DNA from: Glandiceps talaboti
Taxonomy: Eukaryota; Hemichordata; Enteropneusta; Spengelidae
Assembly (NCBI RefSeq): GCF_964340395.1
Contig: NC_135550.1
Coordinates: forward strand, 16,072,984-16,136,983
Reading direction: 5' to 3'
Length of the DNA: 64,000 bases
Shown: positions 11,401 to 44,583 of the stretch, piece by piece
Numbering within the stretch: position 1 is the stretch's first letter
How the letters are laid out: the number at the start of each line of letters is the position of its first letter
Position numbers and translations under genes: made by a program
The notes under the pieces: model-generated
What the model was told of the DNA's origin: nothing
What the model saw: only the letters and a program-made list of their open reading frames with translations
Database searches by the model: none

Positions 11401-13677
11401 CATTTTGTACGGTTTCGGTATTGACAGGTTTTGTCAAACTGTCCATTTGTGCTGGGCAATCTTTTGTTACATTTCATTATAATATTAATTAATATAGCAG
11501 TGAGACAGCACAAAAGAACTTTAATGGAAGTTTGTTGTAACTGCAACCACCAAAATGAACGTTTTCACTTAATGATGAATGATCTTTTGAAGGACACGAC
11601 TAATTACTATCTTAATTCTCTGCCACTAGAGGGCGCTGTTTAAAAAAATCTCCCACACTGTTGGAAGTCATAATTTGATGATTTATACTTTTTGGAGGAA
11701 TAGGAATTCATTTTCATGTTAATTTATTTCAGTCTTTGTTATCTTTTGACACATTTAATAGTTTGATGCTGTACCTGCACCAGACGTACCCATGGCAATC
11801 TTACAACATCGCCTATCAGCTTCAACAACTCCATCACAAAGACAAGAAATTGTCAAAGAAATGAGCAAGTTATTTCAGGTGGGAAGCTATTTTGTTTTTT
11901 TTCAAACATTATTTCTTTTGTAATCTGTAAACTAAAATACCTGAATATCTGAGTATGCTGATAAAATCAGCAAGTGACGGCTAAGTAATTTTCGATATGT
12001 AGCAAAACTGGTCCTGTAAGAATTTTTTCTTTTTAATGTTTACCATGTAGATGAGAGAATTGGTAACAGACACAGTGAGAGAAATTGTTGAAAGTTCTAC
12101 CGAGAGCTCTGAACAAGCTGAGAGAATTATTAACACCAGGAAAACCAAACTACAGAGTCACTTTTGCTACAAGGCAGCTGTTAGACACTTTGCAGATCAC
12201 TGCTTCAGTCTGAACACTGTAAGTATTGAAAGTTGAGGAGAGTAATGACTTGTGTAGAGTTTTAGACAAGTTACTGTATAAACTACTTGAATTAATGCAG
12301 TTCATATTAATAATATTAATTATGACAGCCAACTGTGTTTGTTCAGGCTGGTATTTGAGATATTGGTATATACCTGAATTCCTCTGAATGTTTTACTAAG
12401 GTTCACCATCAAAATTTACAGTACTGAAAGTATATGTACACTTTACAAAATCACCCCCGTGGTGGGGTTCCAAAACATTAACAAATACACCTCTGTCGTT
12501 GCTGATGAGAGGGTTAACAAAGATGTGGGATTCACTTCACTTGACTCTGCTGTAGTAAAAATTTTCATTTCATGATTAACAAAACTCTCATTGAATGTTG
12601 GTATTGGTTAACTGCAATCTGCACATTGCATTGTTGATCCATTTTGCTGTCACTTTCGGTTTGTTTTGTTGTGCGCTTTTGGTAAATTTAACTGACATCA
12701 CACTACAGTCTATCCTGTCGTATATAATTGGGTACCTGGCTGGATGTTATGGTTATGTGAAGGATTACATTCTTGGCATATTAATACTGCGAAATCTGTT
12801 TGTTGCCAGTAGAGTTTAGAAAGTATATTGGGTAGTTGTAGTAGTAGTATATACCATTGTAGGACTATGACTGGTTTGATGATGTACAGGTTGTGGAAAA
12901 ATACTCAAGGAGTCTTGAACTAATTAAATAATCATCACATTATACCTGTATGTATGCGGATGTGCATAAGCTGAACAATTTCTTCTTTAACCCCCAAATC
13001 AGAATGAATATCCACTGCGTCACTTGTACGTTTTTGTCAACATGTGTGAAGAGAAAGTTCCAATTTCAAGGTAGGGTTAATTTTCTCATTTATTGCAAAT
13101 AAAAAAATTATGACTTTTATGTGTTATTTTATAGGACTGGTAATTGAGTCTGCAGTTTACTAAGCTAGGCACAATCTTAATATTGTTCTTTTATGTTGTA
13201 CATTATACAAGCGGGTGATAGCAGTTATTCTGTTGTGCAATTCTAATCACCCTGTGATCAAGATAGTGTAAACATTGGAAGTCCCAAAAACAACATTGCA
13301 AGTTCATGGAACTCTAAATAAACTACTTTTCAGAGACACCTCTCTACCAGCACTATAATTAAACCAACATCCATTCAATAGCTTATCACTGTTGTATCAA
13401 CATGTTACAATAATGGTTTTAGTTTGTGTCTATCTTAGTAAACCGAAGGCTCAATTGCTGGAGTAAATGTGTGAGTATTATCAATGAATCAAAGTCATTT
13501 TAAAACTTGACATGGATGACATAAAAACATCATGCTACTCACTTCATTGATACATTCTGAATTCTGAATCACTACAAGTATAAAAAAGACCACTATTTTC
13601 TTTTCCACAGCATGACAGAAGCTATGGACAAAGTGTGTGGTACACAACTGGTTCAGATTGCCAAAGGCATCAACTAA
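2448..13677 (+). CDS. LGMN: Legumain (asparaginyl endopeptidase), peptidase C13
   Basis: Lysosomal cysteine protease that cleaves after Asn. Exons: 2448-2597 (1b), 7706-7803, 8413-8494, 9090-9175, 9608-9686, 10155-10217, 10520-10708, 10916-11092, 11762-11878, 12051-12218, 13003-13070, 13611-13677. They total 1344 bp, 447 residues plus TAA (human 433), with all phases consistent. Exon 1b gives a signal peptide of about 18 residues followed by [11 protein letters not shown]. Catalytic residues are Asn46, His152 (VDHG) and Cys194 (EACESGS), matching human Asn42/His148/Cys189; Arg48, Glu192 and the YLGD Asp fit the S1 pocket. The C-terminal prodomain keeps four Cys (HFCYK, DHCF, NMCE, KVCG) as in human. 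Oddities: TGMDVTP replaces the usual TGEDVTP at the exon 3/4 junction, the exon 4 donor is the weaker GTTGGT, and the Asn at the human prodomain cleavage site (Asn323) has no counterpart. An alternative first exon lies at 1231. Confidence 0.95.
3948..3968 (+). repeat. G homopolymer, 21 bases
   Basis: Uninterrupted G run in legumain intron 1. The length in an assembly may be unreliable. Confidence 0.95.
6131..6229. mobile_element. Short inverted-repeat (MITE-like) element, 99 bp
   Basis: It begins TAGCCTGGAATCC and ends with the reverse complement GGATTCCAGGCTA; the arms continue through ATGCGGATTGGAT opposite ATCCAATCTGCA, about 26 bp each. A third copy of the ATTCCAGGCTA word lies inside at 6183-6193. 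No coding capacity. Arms this similar suggest a fold-back element; the family is not identified. Confidence 0.65.
6270..6319 (+). repeat. (TG)n followed by 17-G run
   Basis: A TG/TATG microsatellite runs directly into an uninterrupted G tract at 6303-6319, inside legumain intron 1. Confidence 0.95.
9608..9686 (+). CDS. LGMN: Legumain exon 5, catalytic histidine
   Basis: The exon encodes residues 139-165. It holds [16 protein letters not shown] with the catalytic His152 in DHG, as in all C13 peptidases. It starts in phase 2 after a TTTATAG acceptor and ends with GAG before GTAAGT. PAGGE makes this loop one residue longer than in human legumain. Confidence 0.95.
10520..10708 (+). CDS. LGMN: Legumain exon 7, catalytic cysteine and S1 pocket
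   Basis: 63 codons in phase 0. [13 protein letters not shown] carries the nucleophile Cys194 and the pocket Glu192. Next come [17 protein letters not shown] and [16 protein letters not shown], the stretches that carry the specificity-loop Ser and Asp residues in human legumain. Flanked by a TTTCAG acceptor and a GTATGT donor. Confidence 0.95.
11339..11640. mobile_element. Possible element with CTCF-like terminal inverted repeats
   Basis: TAGCGCCCTCTAGTG at the left (11339) is the reverse complement of CACTAGAGGGCGCT at the right (11625), about 300 bp apart in legumain intron 8. Between them is AT-rich noncoding sequence. It may be a non-autonomous transposon whose ends carry the motif, or two independent sites facing each other; no target-site duplication is evident. 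Confidence 0.4.
11623..11637 (+). promoter_or_regulatory. CTCF-like motif
   Basis: CCACTAGAGGGCGCT fits the bilaterian CTCF core CCASYAGRKGGCGC closely. Related words occur at 11341, 19217, 23713, 26228, 58956 and 61094. Binding is inferred from the motif only. Confidence 0.4.
13142..13455 (-). mobile_element. MITE-like element, family A, copy 1
   Basis: It begins AATTGAGTCTGCAGTTTACT and ends AGTAAACCGAAGGCTCAATT, giving terminal inverted repeats of about 30 bp. Its roughly 240-bp interior matches, in reverse orientation, the element at 17144-17433 (shared GGGACTTCCAATGTTTACAC, AGAATTGCACAACAGA and CAGTGATAAGCTATTGAAT). It sits in the last legumain intron. Noncoding, so probably a non-autonomous DNA transposon. 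Confidence 0.75.
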
Positions 13678-14103
13678 AAAAAACATCTTCAGTGTGACAC
13701 ACGGATAGAAAGGGTGCTTTCAGCATACAACCAATCAACTCCATAAACAGGCTGTTCTGAAATATCAACCCTTGACTTTTTAACCTTTCAACTATGAACT
13801 TTTACTAAAATTGAATCATACATATCATTAACAGAGTCAAATCTACAAGTCACATGTTAGAATGACAAGTACTCACAGGAGGAAGGTCAAAGTTCACCAC
13901 TGTTCATGTCATTCCTTTATTTTATATTTATACTGGATAACCATATAACATATTGGTTTATAATCTTATTCATTTACAATGGTATTACATGTAACGGTTA
14001 CCGTAATTAATTGCCAATATTCATTTTCTGTAAAATTTTATAAATGAAAAAAATAATCAAGTCACAACAAAAATGACATGCATTTAGTGATATGTTCATT
14101 ATT

Positions 14104-14452
14104 TATCACAGGGAGCAGGAGAAATATATACAGATGTTTTTGACTAATTTTTATGTTCAATAAAGATGATACTGTAAATGTTAAGTGTAATTTATCCCCA
14201 ATACCTGTTTGTGACAAGAAGATCCTCCCATCTACCATAACGAAAGCTAGAAGGCGATTGTATACAGAAGGGATTGGTGTATCGACGCAATTTACACCAA
14301 ATGTGTATTCCTTGAAAATTGCAGTTGCAACTACAGACAACCATTGCGAATAAATTACACTTAATATTTATAAATATCATCTTTATTGAACATAAAAGTA
14401 GTTCAAAACGTGTAAATCTTCACATACTATATTTCTCCTGTTCCCTGTGATA
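14104..14452. mobile_element. Fold-back (MITE-like) element with ~90-bp arms
   Basis: The left arm from TATCACAGGGAGCAGGAG through TTATGTTCAATAAAGATGAT to TTAAGTGTAATTTA is repeated as reverse complement at 14350-14452. A loop of about 150 bp separates the arms. The inner 45 bp of the arms is nearly identical and the outer 25 bp differs by about one base. It lies 430 bp after the legumain stop codon, in the expected 3' UTR. Confidence 0.75.
14159..14164 (+). terminator. Probable legumain poly(A) signal AATAAA
   Basis: This is the first canonical AATAAA I find after the legumain stop at 13677, about 480 bases downstream. It lies in the left arm of the fold-back element, and the mirror arm carries the same signal on the - strand. 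Cleavage here would give a 3' UTR of about 500 nt. Confidence 0.5.
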
Positions 14453-15056
14453 CAATCATGTCAACTTTGTGCCAGGTTTGATTCAAATCAGCTTTGTATG
14501 TGCATCAGCTGTGTAATAGCTACAATACTAGATAGATAGAGAGATGTATGCACTGATGGGCAAACCCACTTTCTACATGAGTTTGAAAAGATCACGATAT
14601 GTTTTGCCCCAAAAAAGCCGGAAGACAATGTTTTAGATTAAAGATTTGATACTGTATAAAAAATATTTTTATACTCTGATAATTCAACATTTCGTATTAA
14701 TATTTTCTGCAAATCAATAATTTTAAAGAGCATTTATATTGGCACTTCATGTACACAGATAAATACATAAATTTAATGATCTTTCTATAATGAACACAAG
14801 TATTTCTGTTTGTCTTTTTATACACTCAGACTTGCTTGCTGTCGATAATATTATTCAATTTGTGACATAACCCAGAAATAAATTGTAGATGTCAATGGTC
14901 AGTGTTTTTGTATCATTTAGTCAATATATTACAAATTAGATAAAAGTTATCAAAGAGATCATACAACTTTGAACAGTTTATTTACATCAAGAAGATATGG
15001 CTCAATTCTCTGTTTTCTGGAGGATGATGGGGCTAAGAGATTCGTACAGATTGTAT

Positions 15057-15073
15057 GGGGGGGGGGGGGGGGG
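15057..15073 (+). repeat. G homopolymer, 17 bases
   Basis: Uninterrupted G run in intergenic sequence. Confidence 0.95.
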
Positions 15074-17143
15074 CTCTGTGACAAAAACATTAATGAAAAT
15101 GTTTTCTCCGGCTTTCCACCCAGCAATAACTTCTACTTGTTTCAAAACAGCAACCATGCATGCAGTTCACCAGAGTAGTTATCTTAAAATGTAGTAACGG
15201 AATGGGACTATATGACGTAACCTATGAACAATCTCTCAGTTCTGTCATTTTCACCTACCTTGGATTATGCGTGCGTTGATGACATGTTGTAACTTGCATT
15301 TACAGATCTGAAGTATTACATGTCTCTCACTAACATGTGTTCTCTACACTTTTGTGTAACACTGTCATTGCTATCCTCTACTTTGACATGTACTTACAGG
15401 TAAGTGCAACAAAACATAACTGGAAAATTTGGGCATAACTTTTGACAAATATTATATACATATATCTGATTACATCAGTCCTCAACTACATAGCGTTATG
15501 GAATTTGGAAAAATCTGTTCTGTAGATTCATATCGACGATACTATATGTAACGACTTGGTCTTGCCTATAAATACAGTCTGGTTGGAAGGGTTATGTTTC
15601 TTAGAGTTGCTCCATTATCGTAAACCACAGCCTCTTTTACGACACCATCCAAGACGTACATATCTGGCTTGCGAGAATGACTTGCTCTCAGTGGTATTAT
15701 ACTGGGTTTGACATCACACGGGACTGTAGCATCTAGCAAATTTGGGTTTTATTATTGGGGCGGCCTGAGAAAACTTTAAAAAATGGGAAGATGACACTCC
15801 TGTTGATTCATCTTAGTAGGCAGTCCATTTCTATCTTGGAATCTATTGCATTTAAATTTAAGTGTCACTTGGCTCCACAATCTTTGCGAATTGTTAGTGT
15901 AAATGGTTTGTTCTAATTAGGGCACAACAGTATGTAATGTCAGAATAATCATCATCAAAACACCCATTGTTACACGGTATATGTTTAGCAATGATCTGCT
16001 ATGACAGAAACTCACATTAAGAAAATTTTAGCAGTGTTGGTAAGATTTTAGTCGAGCCCAGATGATGCGGTTTCAGATGAAATGGTTTTAATTATTGTGA
16101 GTCATTTTGAATGGAGCAATCAAATATGATAGAATCAGAAATGGTGTGTGTGATTATAACCATCAGTAACTTGGCTTTGGATAGACTAAGATGTGTCGTG
16201 TCGTGTCGTTCCGTCCTTGCCCATTGACCGATAATGTGTGAGAGCACCCCATCACAGCGTATATTACAGCCTAGGCTTTGGAGGATCATGAAGTTGGAAG
16301 ACTTAATTTATCTTCACATTCTACTACTTGTCAGTGTGGACAACTTTGTATCAAATTGTACTATAGTCCCGGTAGTAGCAGCCATCAATAAACGTAGGGC
16401 AAGTTTACAAGTTAACAATCCTTTGAGTGTACAGGAATTGGGAACAAGTAATCAGAGATAAAAAAACAACAACAGAGACACAGTTTCTGAGACAGTGACC
16501 TTTATATCAATATTCTTTTTTGACACAACATACAGCGCATTCTGTTAATGAGTTGAGCTGTGGAACAAAGTTTACAATTTGAATACAGAGGGGAACACAT
16601 GGGAAGTCCACTTATTGCAAGACATGCATTAGATTAACACATCAAACCAGTGAAGAAATCAACATAAACACCACTGAACACAACAAGTATATCTCTTACA
16701 TCAGACCCCCAATAAATTATGTGAATTCCCAACATATCTGTTCCCTCTTTTCAAAAACAACGTAAGATTCAGAAATATAATGTAATTATACACAATTCAT
16801 CTGTCTCTATGATAACTGAAAAAAATTCATGAGAACATAGTTTTGTACATAAATTCCAGCACTATCTGACTGGATTACTTTTTTTGTCAAGAAAGTTGAG
16901 CACGAGCTGAGTTTATGCATTTTATGTGGGGTAATTTTTACTGCATTAAAAGGTAGGTACCTGTAATAATGTATACTCTCTAAAGCATACTCGTTATTGG
17001 CAAAACTAAAACCCAGTATTCAGGCATTACACATACATGATTTCATGACACAGTTCAGTAAAAGTTATACTGAAAAGTCACTGGATCATGCCATCAATTC
17101 AACTGTGAGTGTGAGATGTATTGACATTATTACCCGGCTGGTA

Positions 17144-17433
17144 GTTGAACCTTCGGTTTTCTACTATAGACACAAACTAAAACTATTTGTCACATGTTGG
17201 TAAAACAGTGATAAGCTATTGAATAGATGTTGGTTTCAGTAGGGAGGCATCTCGGAAAACTTTTAAGAGTTCCATGATCTTGCAGTGCTGCTTTGGGACT
17301 TCCAATGTTTACACTATGTTGATCACAGTGTGATTAGAATTGCACAACAGAGGAACTGCTATCACCCACTTGTGTAATCTACCGTATTGACGAACACAGT
17401 TTGCATGTATCTTAGTAAACCAAAGGCTCGATT
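17144..17433 (+). mobile_element. MITE-like element, family A, copy 2
   Basis: Left end GTTGAACCTTCGGTTTTCTA and right end GTAAACCAAAGGCTCGATT form inverted repeats of about 30 bp. The interior matches copy 1 (13142-13455) in the opposite direction with modest divergence. Noncoding. Two copies 3.7 kb apart in inverted orientation bracket the legumain 3' end. Confidence 0.75.
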
Positions 17434-18649
17434 ATCATGTCATATTATACTAGAAAAGTTTAATTTAGGTTTTACGCAAGTATTTTAACCCATTAAAAAT
17501 GCTTATAAACTCAGCTTGTGCCACTTTACTCCTTTCTGGACAAAATGAATGAAAATAAAATGGTGTATCTGCTACATATATAAAGACCAGTGAAATCACC
17601 AAGATCTCTGAAGTTCTTCACCCATCTTTGAAGTCTTTTCACCAGGACATTTGGCATTCTCTTATTTGCTTTTTATTTAAAATGATGTCTTTGTAACAAA
17701 TGGAAGAGCATATTTGTTTTATATAGATGGGTTGAGCTTCGGTTTAAACAGCAGTACACAAAAAGTGAAACTGAAGTGTGTTGTTAATTTTACAGTTACT
17801 TCTAAACTCTTTAAAAAATGTGTGTATTAATTAATGAAGAAAAGCAACAAATTAATACCGCTTTGATTAATTTCAACGGTGATAAAATTATCTCTGTTAA
17901 TGAGTTAGAAACTGAACGTCACTATACACAAAATCACTAGGTTGAGTCAACTGAAAAAAAAAGTTTGTTTGCCCATCCTGTGACTTCAATCGTTAAAACT
18001 GTTATCAATTTAAAAAAAAAAAAAATCCTGTATGTACCAGAACTAAACAAGTCTCCCCTTAATCTTTACCAAAAAAAAAAAAAAGTTTAATACATTTTAA
18101 CAAAATTAAATGCAATGTTTTTTTTCAATTTCTGCATACATGATTTTTTTTAATTATTAATAATGCATACAAAACCAATAATTTACTCTCTTAAAATATA
18201 CAAAAATGACAAAATATAGTTAATATGTACTATAGTAAAAAATACCAAAGCAATGGTTATTATAAGGGTTGACGTTTGTTATTACTTTTATAATATCCTA
18301 TTTACTGGTCCAAGATAGAAAAAGAAAAGAAAAGAAGTAGTTTGGATGTAGATGGCACAGGAAATGTGTAAGTCAAAGGACAAAAAGTAGAAATAGAAAG
18401 GAACGTGGAGAGAGAGAGAACAAGTGCAGAGATATAGAGAATGGAATGCTGAGTAATAGACGCTATTGGCTGACATACAATATTTATGATATACAAGGGA
18501 CTAAGTACGCTTTAAATTACAGACATTTAATATCCGCATGTAGTTTTCCTGCAATCAGGTTAAAATTTTGAGGCACACAAAAACATATAGTGGGTCTTTC
18601 CCTTTGGAGAGCACTCTGGGTAGGATTCTGGTGGTGGAATACATAGCTA

Positions 18650-18675
18650 CCCCCCCCCCCACCCACCCACCCAAC
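18650..18675 (+). repeat. C-rich tract (C run plus CCCA repeats)
   Basis: A run of C followed by ACCC repeats, in intergenic sequence. Confidence 0.9.
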
Positions 18676-20105
18676 AGGTAAGGTAAGTCAGCCTTCAAGC
18701 ATGCTTCACTTACAAAATACCTTACTCATACATATTTCTATCTGTGCTGCTACATTCACGCCCGCTGAATGCAGCTGCAAAGACTATCTTTTTTTGGCGT
18801 CGGTTTCACCATCCATGTTGCATTTTTGTTGTTGACATTTTTGCATGTTGCTCAGTCACGGTATTCAGTTTATATATAATGTTCTCTTTTCAAATAAATT
18901 ATCATGAACCTATTCTGTACATCATAGTTTTTTCTTATCAATAACTTTTCAACGCCACTGCTAGTCTCTCCATCTTAATTGCATTGTTATGTAAATTGGG
19001 AGGTATGCGAAGCATGCTAGAAGTCTGAACAATACTCTTTTTTTCCCAAGGCTAAGCTATGGATGGAATAATGAAATTGATGAAACCAGCCTCTCTGTAT
19101 CTATAAACTCTTATCTAGAGTATGATGATACTACAGTATGTAGTATAAGAGGGAAACCAAACTGTGACAATAATGCTTGCCTTTTACCAATCTATGTCAT
19201 ACACCAGAATTCATCCATAGAGGGCGCTATTTTGGGGAAAGTCCCGAGTTACACACGAAAACTACATATTTGACTGCTGGAATCACCTGACTATACATTT
19301 ACACACTGGCTTTACATGTATATGAGTTGCTATCCTTATAAAGCTTTCAAAGTTAACTATAACATTGTTCTTTCTACTAGCCAAGCATTTCTGTGCTATG
19401 GTACTACCTATATATGCTGAAGAGTAGCGAAAGCCTTCTGTATAATCAAGCCCTACAATTTTATCCTCTTTACTGCGACACTGTATACATTAAACTTTGA
19501 AGACTCAGAAGAGCTCTACATGCTCACAAGATTACTTGCATTCGTTACAAATCTCAGTATTTCAGAGTTTTACCAGCTGACTGAATATTGCATAGCATGC
19601 ATTACGACGGAGGGAGTAGTTTTAACAACTACACCATTTATTCACACAGCGGTGTAGATTACCGGTAGACATTTCACTACAACTAGATTTTGTCTGTACC
19701 AAGCTGTACAAAGGACACATCAAGCAAGCACGTTTTGTGATATGCTTACAAATCTAAAAACAGACTTCAACTGAGGTATATGTATTAACATACTACTTAT
19801 TGAATTAGCATCGAACTTGAATATTAATTAAATCATGATGTAAATTTCCACATGATTCCGATACCTGGGGTGTTCTGCATACCAGTTAACATAATAGGTA
19901 TCTTCGGTGTAAACAAATAACAAACAAACAAAAAGTGGACAATTCAAAACGTGTAATGTTGTACGACTAATTTTTATCGTCTCTTGATTTACAACTGGAT
20001 GACAAAAGAACTCAATATAGTAATGATAAGTCTATACACAGGAGAATGCCCAAACCCAAAGCCTCTAAATAATGTACATACATAACACTGATGTAACACA
20101 TCAGT

Positions 20106-20111
20106 TTTATT
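20106..20111 (-). terminator. Candidate DAAM poly(A) signal
   Basis: TTTATT on the + strand reads AATAAA on the - strand, about 775 bases after the DAAM stop. I saw no canonical signal nearer; the variant ATTAAA occurs around 20788-20793 and would give a much shorter 3' UTR. Confidence 0.4.
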
Positions 20112-20885
20112 AAAACATGACAGTTTTTAGTAAGGTCAGTTTATATTGCAGTCTCATGTAATAATGGCAGTTATATAGGCCTTTCATGCAGTGTAAGTAC
20201 ATTTATACAAGTACAAATCGTTTTATCTTGGCACGGTCTAAATATTTCCAGTGCAGAGCACTGTTAAATAAGGGGGAAAAAAAGTCAAATTTGGCCAAAG
20301 ACACTTCTCATCAACCCTCTCCCAAATAAAATACAGCCATTTTTTTCATATTTTTTTCCCATACATGGTATATGATTATACCATAACATCCCCAATCTAA
20401 GACAATAAGTGGCATGGAAAAGTTTAATATTGTTTTCTTTTTTTCCAAGCACATTTCACTTGTCTCACTTTGATGTAAGCTTTACACAACTTATAAGTTT
20501 TGTTGTGAAAATAATACAAGCACAGTATATACTCTACATCAATGAAACAACAATATGATATGTCCAAACTCCTTGTTACTCATTTCCTTCTCCTCTACAA
20601 ACATTTTCTGTTTGCTGAGATTCACTGTTGTTGATTTTCACCCACACAGGTTTACTATATTGCAACTTCAGGTACACATTCTCTGGGGGTAGAATTGATT
20701 TCTAATTGGCATCAGATTTTGTCTCAAAGACTCAAATGTCTAGTCAGTGTTACTTTCCTCTGCCAATTTCCTCCCACTGGATAGTGTTTTAATAGCATGT
20801 TGCACATATCATAGCAAAATATTAGTAATCAATATTTTAAAAGTCACAACACAGCGAGCTCACAGGCGGCTGGGATGTATATAAA

Positions 20886-41654
<20,769 letters not shown>

Positions 41655-41697
41655 GGTGACTTCACTGGATATTCTTCACATACAGTCTACATCTATT
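41655..41697 (-). other. DAAM: DAAM 5' UTR part of first coding exon
   Basis: On the - strand a GATTACAG acceptor-like site ends at 41698, 43 bases before the ATG. This suggests the coding exon begins with a short 5' UTR spliced from an upstream exon. Confidence 0.5.
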
Positions 41698-44583
41698 CTG
41701 TAATCATACAAAAGACTAACTATTAGTCATTTCATACAAAGTAAAAAGTGGTATAAAACATGTATACACAGTAGGAATCCTTTCATTGCAATTCACATGG
41801 TCAACAACAGTATCTGCTTGGATATCATGTCCCAAATACACAAAGTCAAAGCTTTAAGTTTTTGAAGTTGAACACACCAATACATATATTAATTATTATT
41901 AGCTGTCTGAGCTGCACACAATCAGCTGAGTCTTTCCGAAAAGATGACATCATCATACATGTATTACTACTACACTGCATTCATCCATATATCTACAAAG
42001 GTCATACGTAACTTGTAAGCCAACTCCTACACAACGCAGCCTGAATGCAATTCTAAGGTAATACATTTGTACCTTCTGCACACATATACAGGTACATTGT
42101 CTACTGTACTTTTGTGCATACATGTACATTTGTATGTCTAATTCAAAAAGAAATTGAGTTCTTATTCATAAAAATAAAAAAGAATGTGTACAATACATGT
42201 ATACAGGTGAATCTACATGTATATGGAACCAGAGTTTGTTCATATATTACAAATACTTCAATCGAAAACAGAAAATAAACCTCAGATAACTACACATTAC
42301 CTACAATCCAGATAAACATATGACGCTACGTACATTTTGTACCTACAGTAAATGATGTAAAGCATGAACGTACATGTAAAACCTTACTGCTTAGATATCG
42401 GCAGAAACCAGACAGAACTGTACAGTGTCTGCAGCTGTCCTAATCAACACACATGCAAAACTGAACAACATTGTATAAGCTTGTAACAGGAACTGAAAGC
42501 GTCTCCCATGATTTCCTGGTCTAATTCATGACAGAATATTACCACCACCTTTCTATTCTAAACAACTGCCTATCACATAAATTATCAGTTACCTGTATTT
42601 GAATACTGTGTCACATGGTCTCTATGATTCATCATGTAAGCACTACTTTGACAATGCAATAATTTATACTCTCATGGTGTGATTAGCTTGAAGCAATATC
42701 AACAACATGACGCCATAATATTACAAAATATTGGCTATTCTGAGAAATTTGCAATAAATAATAGCAAGTATTAAGGGTAGACTGTTACAATACATTCAAG
42801 TTTAAACCAATACTGTATATATCAAAATTAGCAGTAGACAGTTCATTATTTTCACAGAATTAAACATGAAGATATAGTGTCCTTCAACTACCTGATAATG
42901 ATATGATGTATGTATATACATACATGTATATATATATATGGTAATACAATATACTTTGAGAGTAAAATTTCATCTCTAATTATATGTATTCATTCTCACA
43001 ATCATTTTTTTCCTTGCATGTGGACACAGCTGTCAATAAGTGCCTGTGAAAAGTGGGCTTTCAACACAGCACATTGTGTACATGTACATGTACAACTTCA
43101 AGTGCATATACATGTACTTTGTTCAATATCACATACATGTATGCATACAGTAGTTGTATTTTCAGTAAAGTTATAAAACATGCATGTATAAAAGTGTTTT
43201 TGTTCATCAGCATTAAGTGGCTAAAACATACATTTACGTTGTACCTGAGTTCCAGTCTGAAACCTTGCAAGTACTACCATCACATGGTAAATACTATATC
43301 ATCACACAGCCTGATTTAATACTACACAGAGGAGATTCTTTGTTAGCTGGTTGTTCTTCCTTGGAGAATACTGAGAGCTACACTAGTAGGAGGTACGACC
43401 AGCTAATGATGTATCTCAACAGTGCAGTAAACAGGCTATAACACATCATACAGTGAACTCAAATATAAACTGCACATACCATATATGTGAGTTCTATTTT
43501 AGATTTTACATGATGTGTACAGGTGTGAGGTGCTTATCACAAGGCCTTGACAGACTAAATCACTGTACCATAGCAACCATTTTCATATTTATCTACCTAG
43601 GCAATATCATCTCAAATGTAGTTTCTTCAAATAGTTTCACATGTATTTTGTACTTTAGATTAATCATGTCAAGATGTCAACATCCACTACAGCTATAACA
43701 ATGCTTTGTTTGATATAAAAACAAAACAAAAAAGCAAAAATGGAAATACATGTACAATAAATGATCAGGCTATTTAGTTATAAATACATTTCTAGATATG
43801 ACTACTATGACAGAAAAACAATGGTTTATTTTCCATGGCAAATACACATGTATCATTAAAATACCAACTTGCTGTTCTGAACTTTACACACGCATTCTTC
43901 AAGTCATTCCTTGCATTTACACATTTTGACTTTATAATGCGTACTGGCAAAATTGTTCAAAAGTGTTCATGATAAAGTTTCTATGGTGAGAAATACCAGC
44001 CAGTAATAGTTTTATTGTTTTATTTCTTTCAATTCTGATGTGGAACTGAAACACAAAAAATAAACAATAAGTTAAAACTTTTTTTCAAGTACTTCTAAGT
44101 CTGCACCCATTTTGACAACATATATTTGGTCTATTAAAACGTAAGGAATGTATCCTCCTACAGGTCGTGAACTGTTTGCTAAGATTTATACAAAACTCTA
44201 TTAACGCAGATTCCACTAACTGACTTGCTTGACCTATGCTATTATTAAACATGTGCAATATAGTTGAACCGTAGAAAACAGGAACAAACTATAAATTATC
44301 TGTGTCCACTTATCCATGAAACAAAGTTTGATTGCTTTTTTCTTCCAGTTTTCTTTTACCTAGGTTACCTTGCGTGCCAATGGATTGGTCCAATGAACAC
44401 ATGTAAATTCAATACCGGATTTCCATGGTATACAGATAATGAATGATCATGACCAAGATAAATAAAAGACTGGTAATTTTGGTGACTCCCTAAAAATCAC
44501 TCCCTGAATATTATTGGAAAGTGTTGGTTTTCATTATGCAATACTACATGTATACAGGCAACTTCTTAATACCACTATATGTT

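Larger units (their letters stand above)
14453..20105. other. Legumain-DAAM intergenic region (tail to tail)
   Basis: Both neighbours end towards this region. I see no conserved coding exon or RNA gene. It holds a G run at 15057, a family A element at 17144, an AT-rich part around 17.7-18.3 kb with several A runs, and a C-rich tract at 18650. A diverged copy of a word also seen at 5319 (CCACAGCCTCTTTTA) is at 15625. Confidence 0.6.

Noticed and set aside
14153-14380. Overlapping + and - strand frames of 60-92 residues
   Set aside because: They lie within the fold-back element at 14104-14452 and reflect its symmetry.
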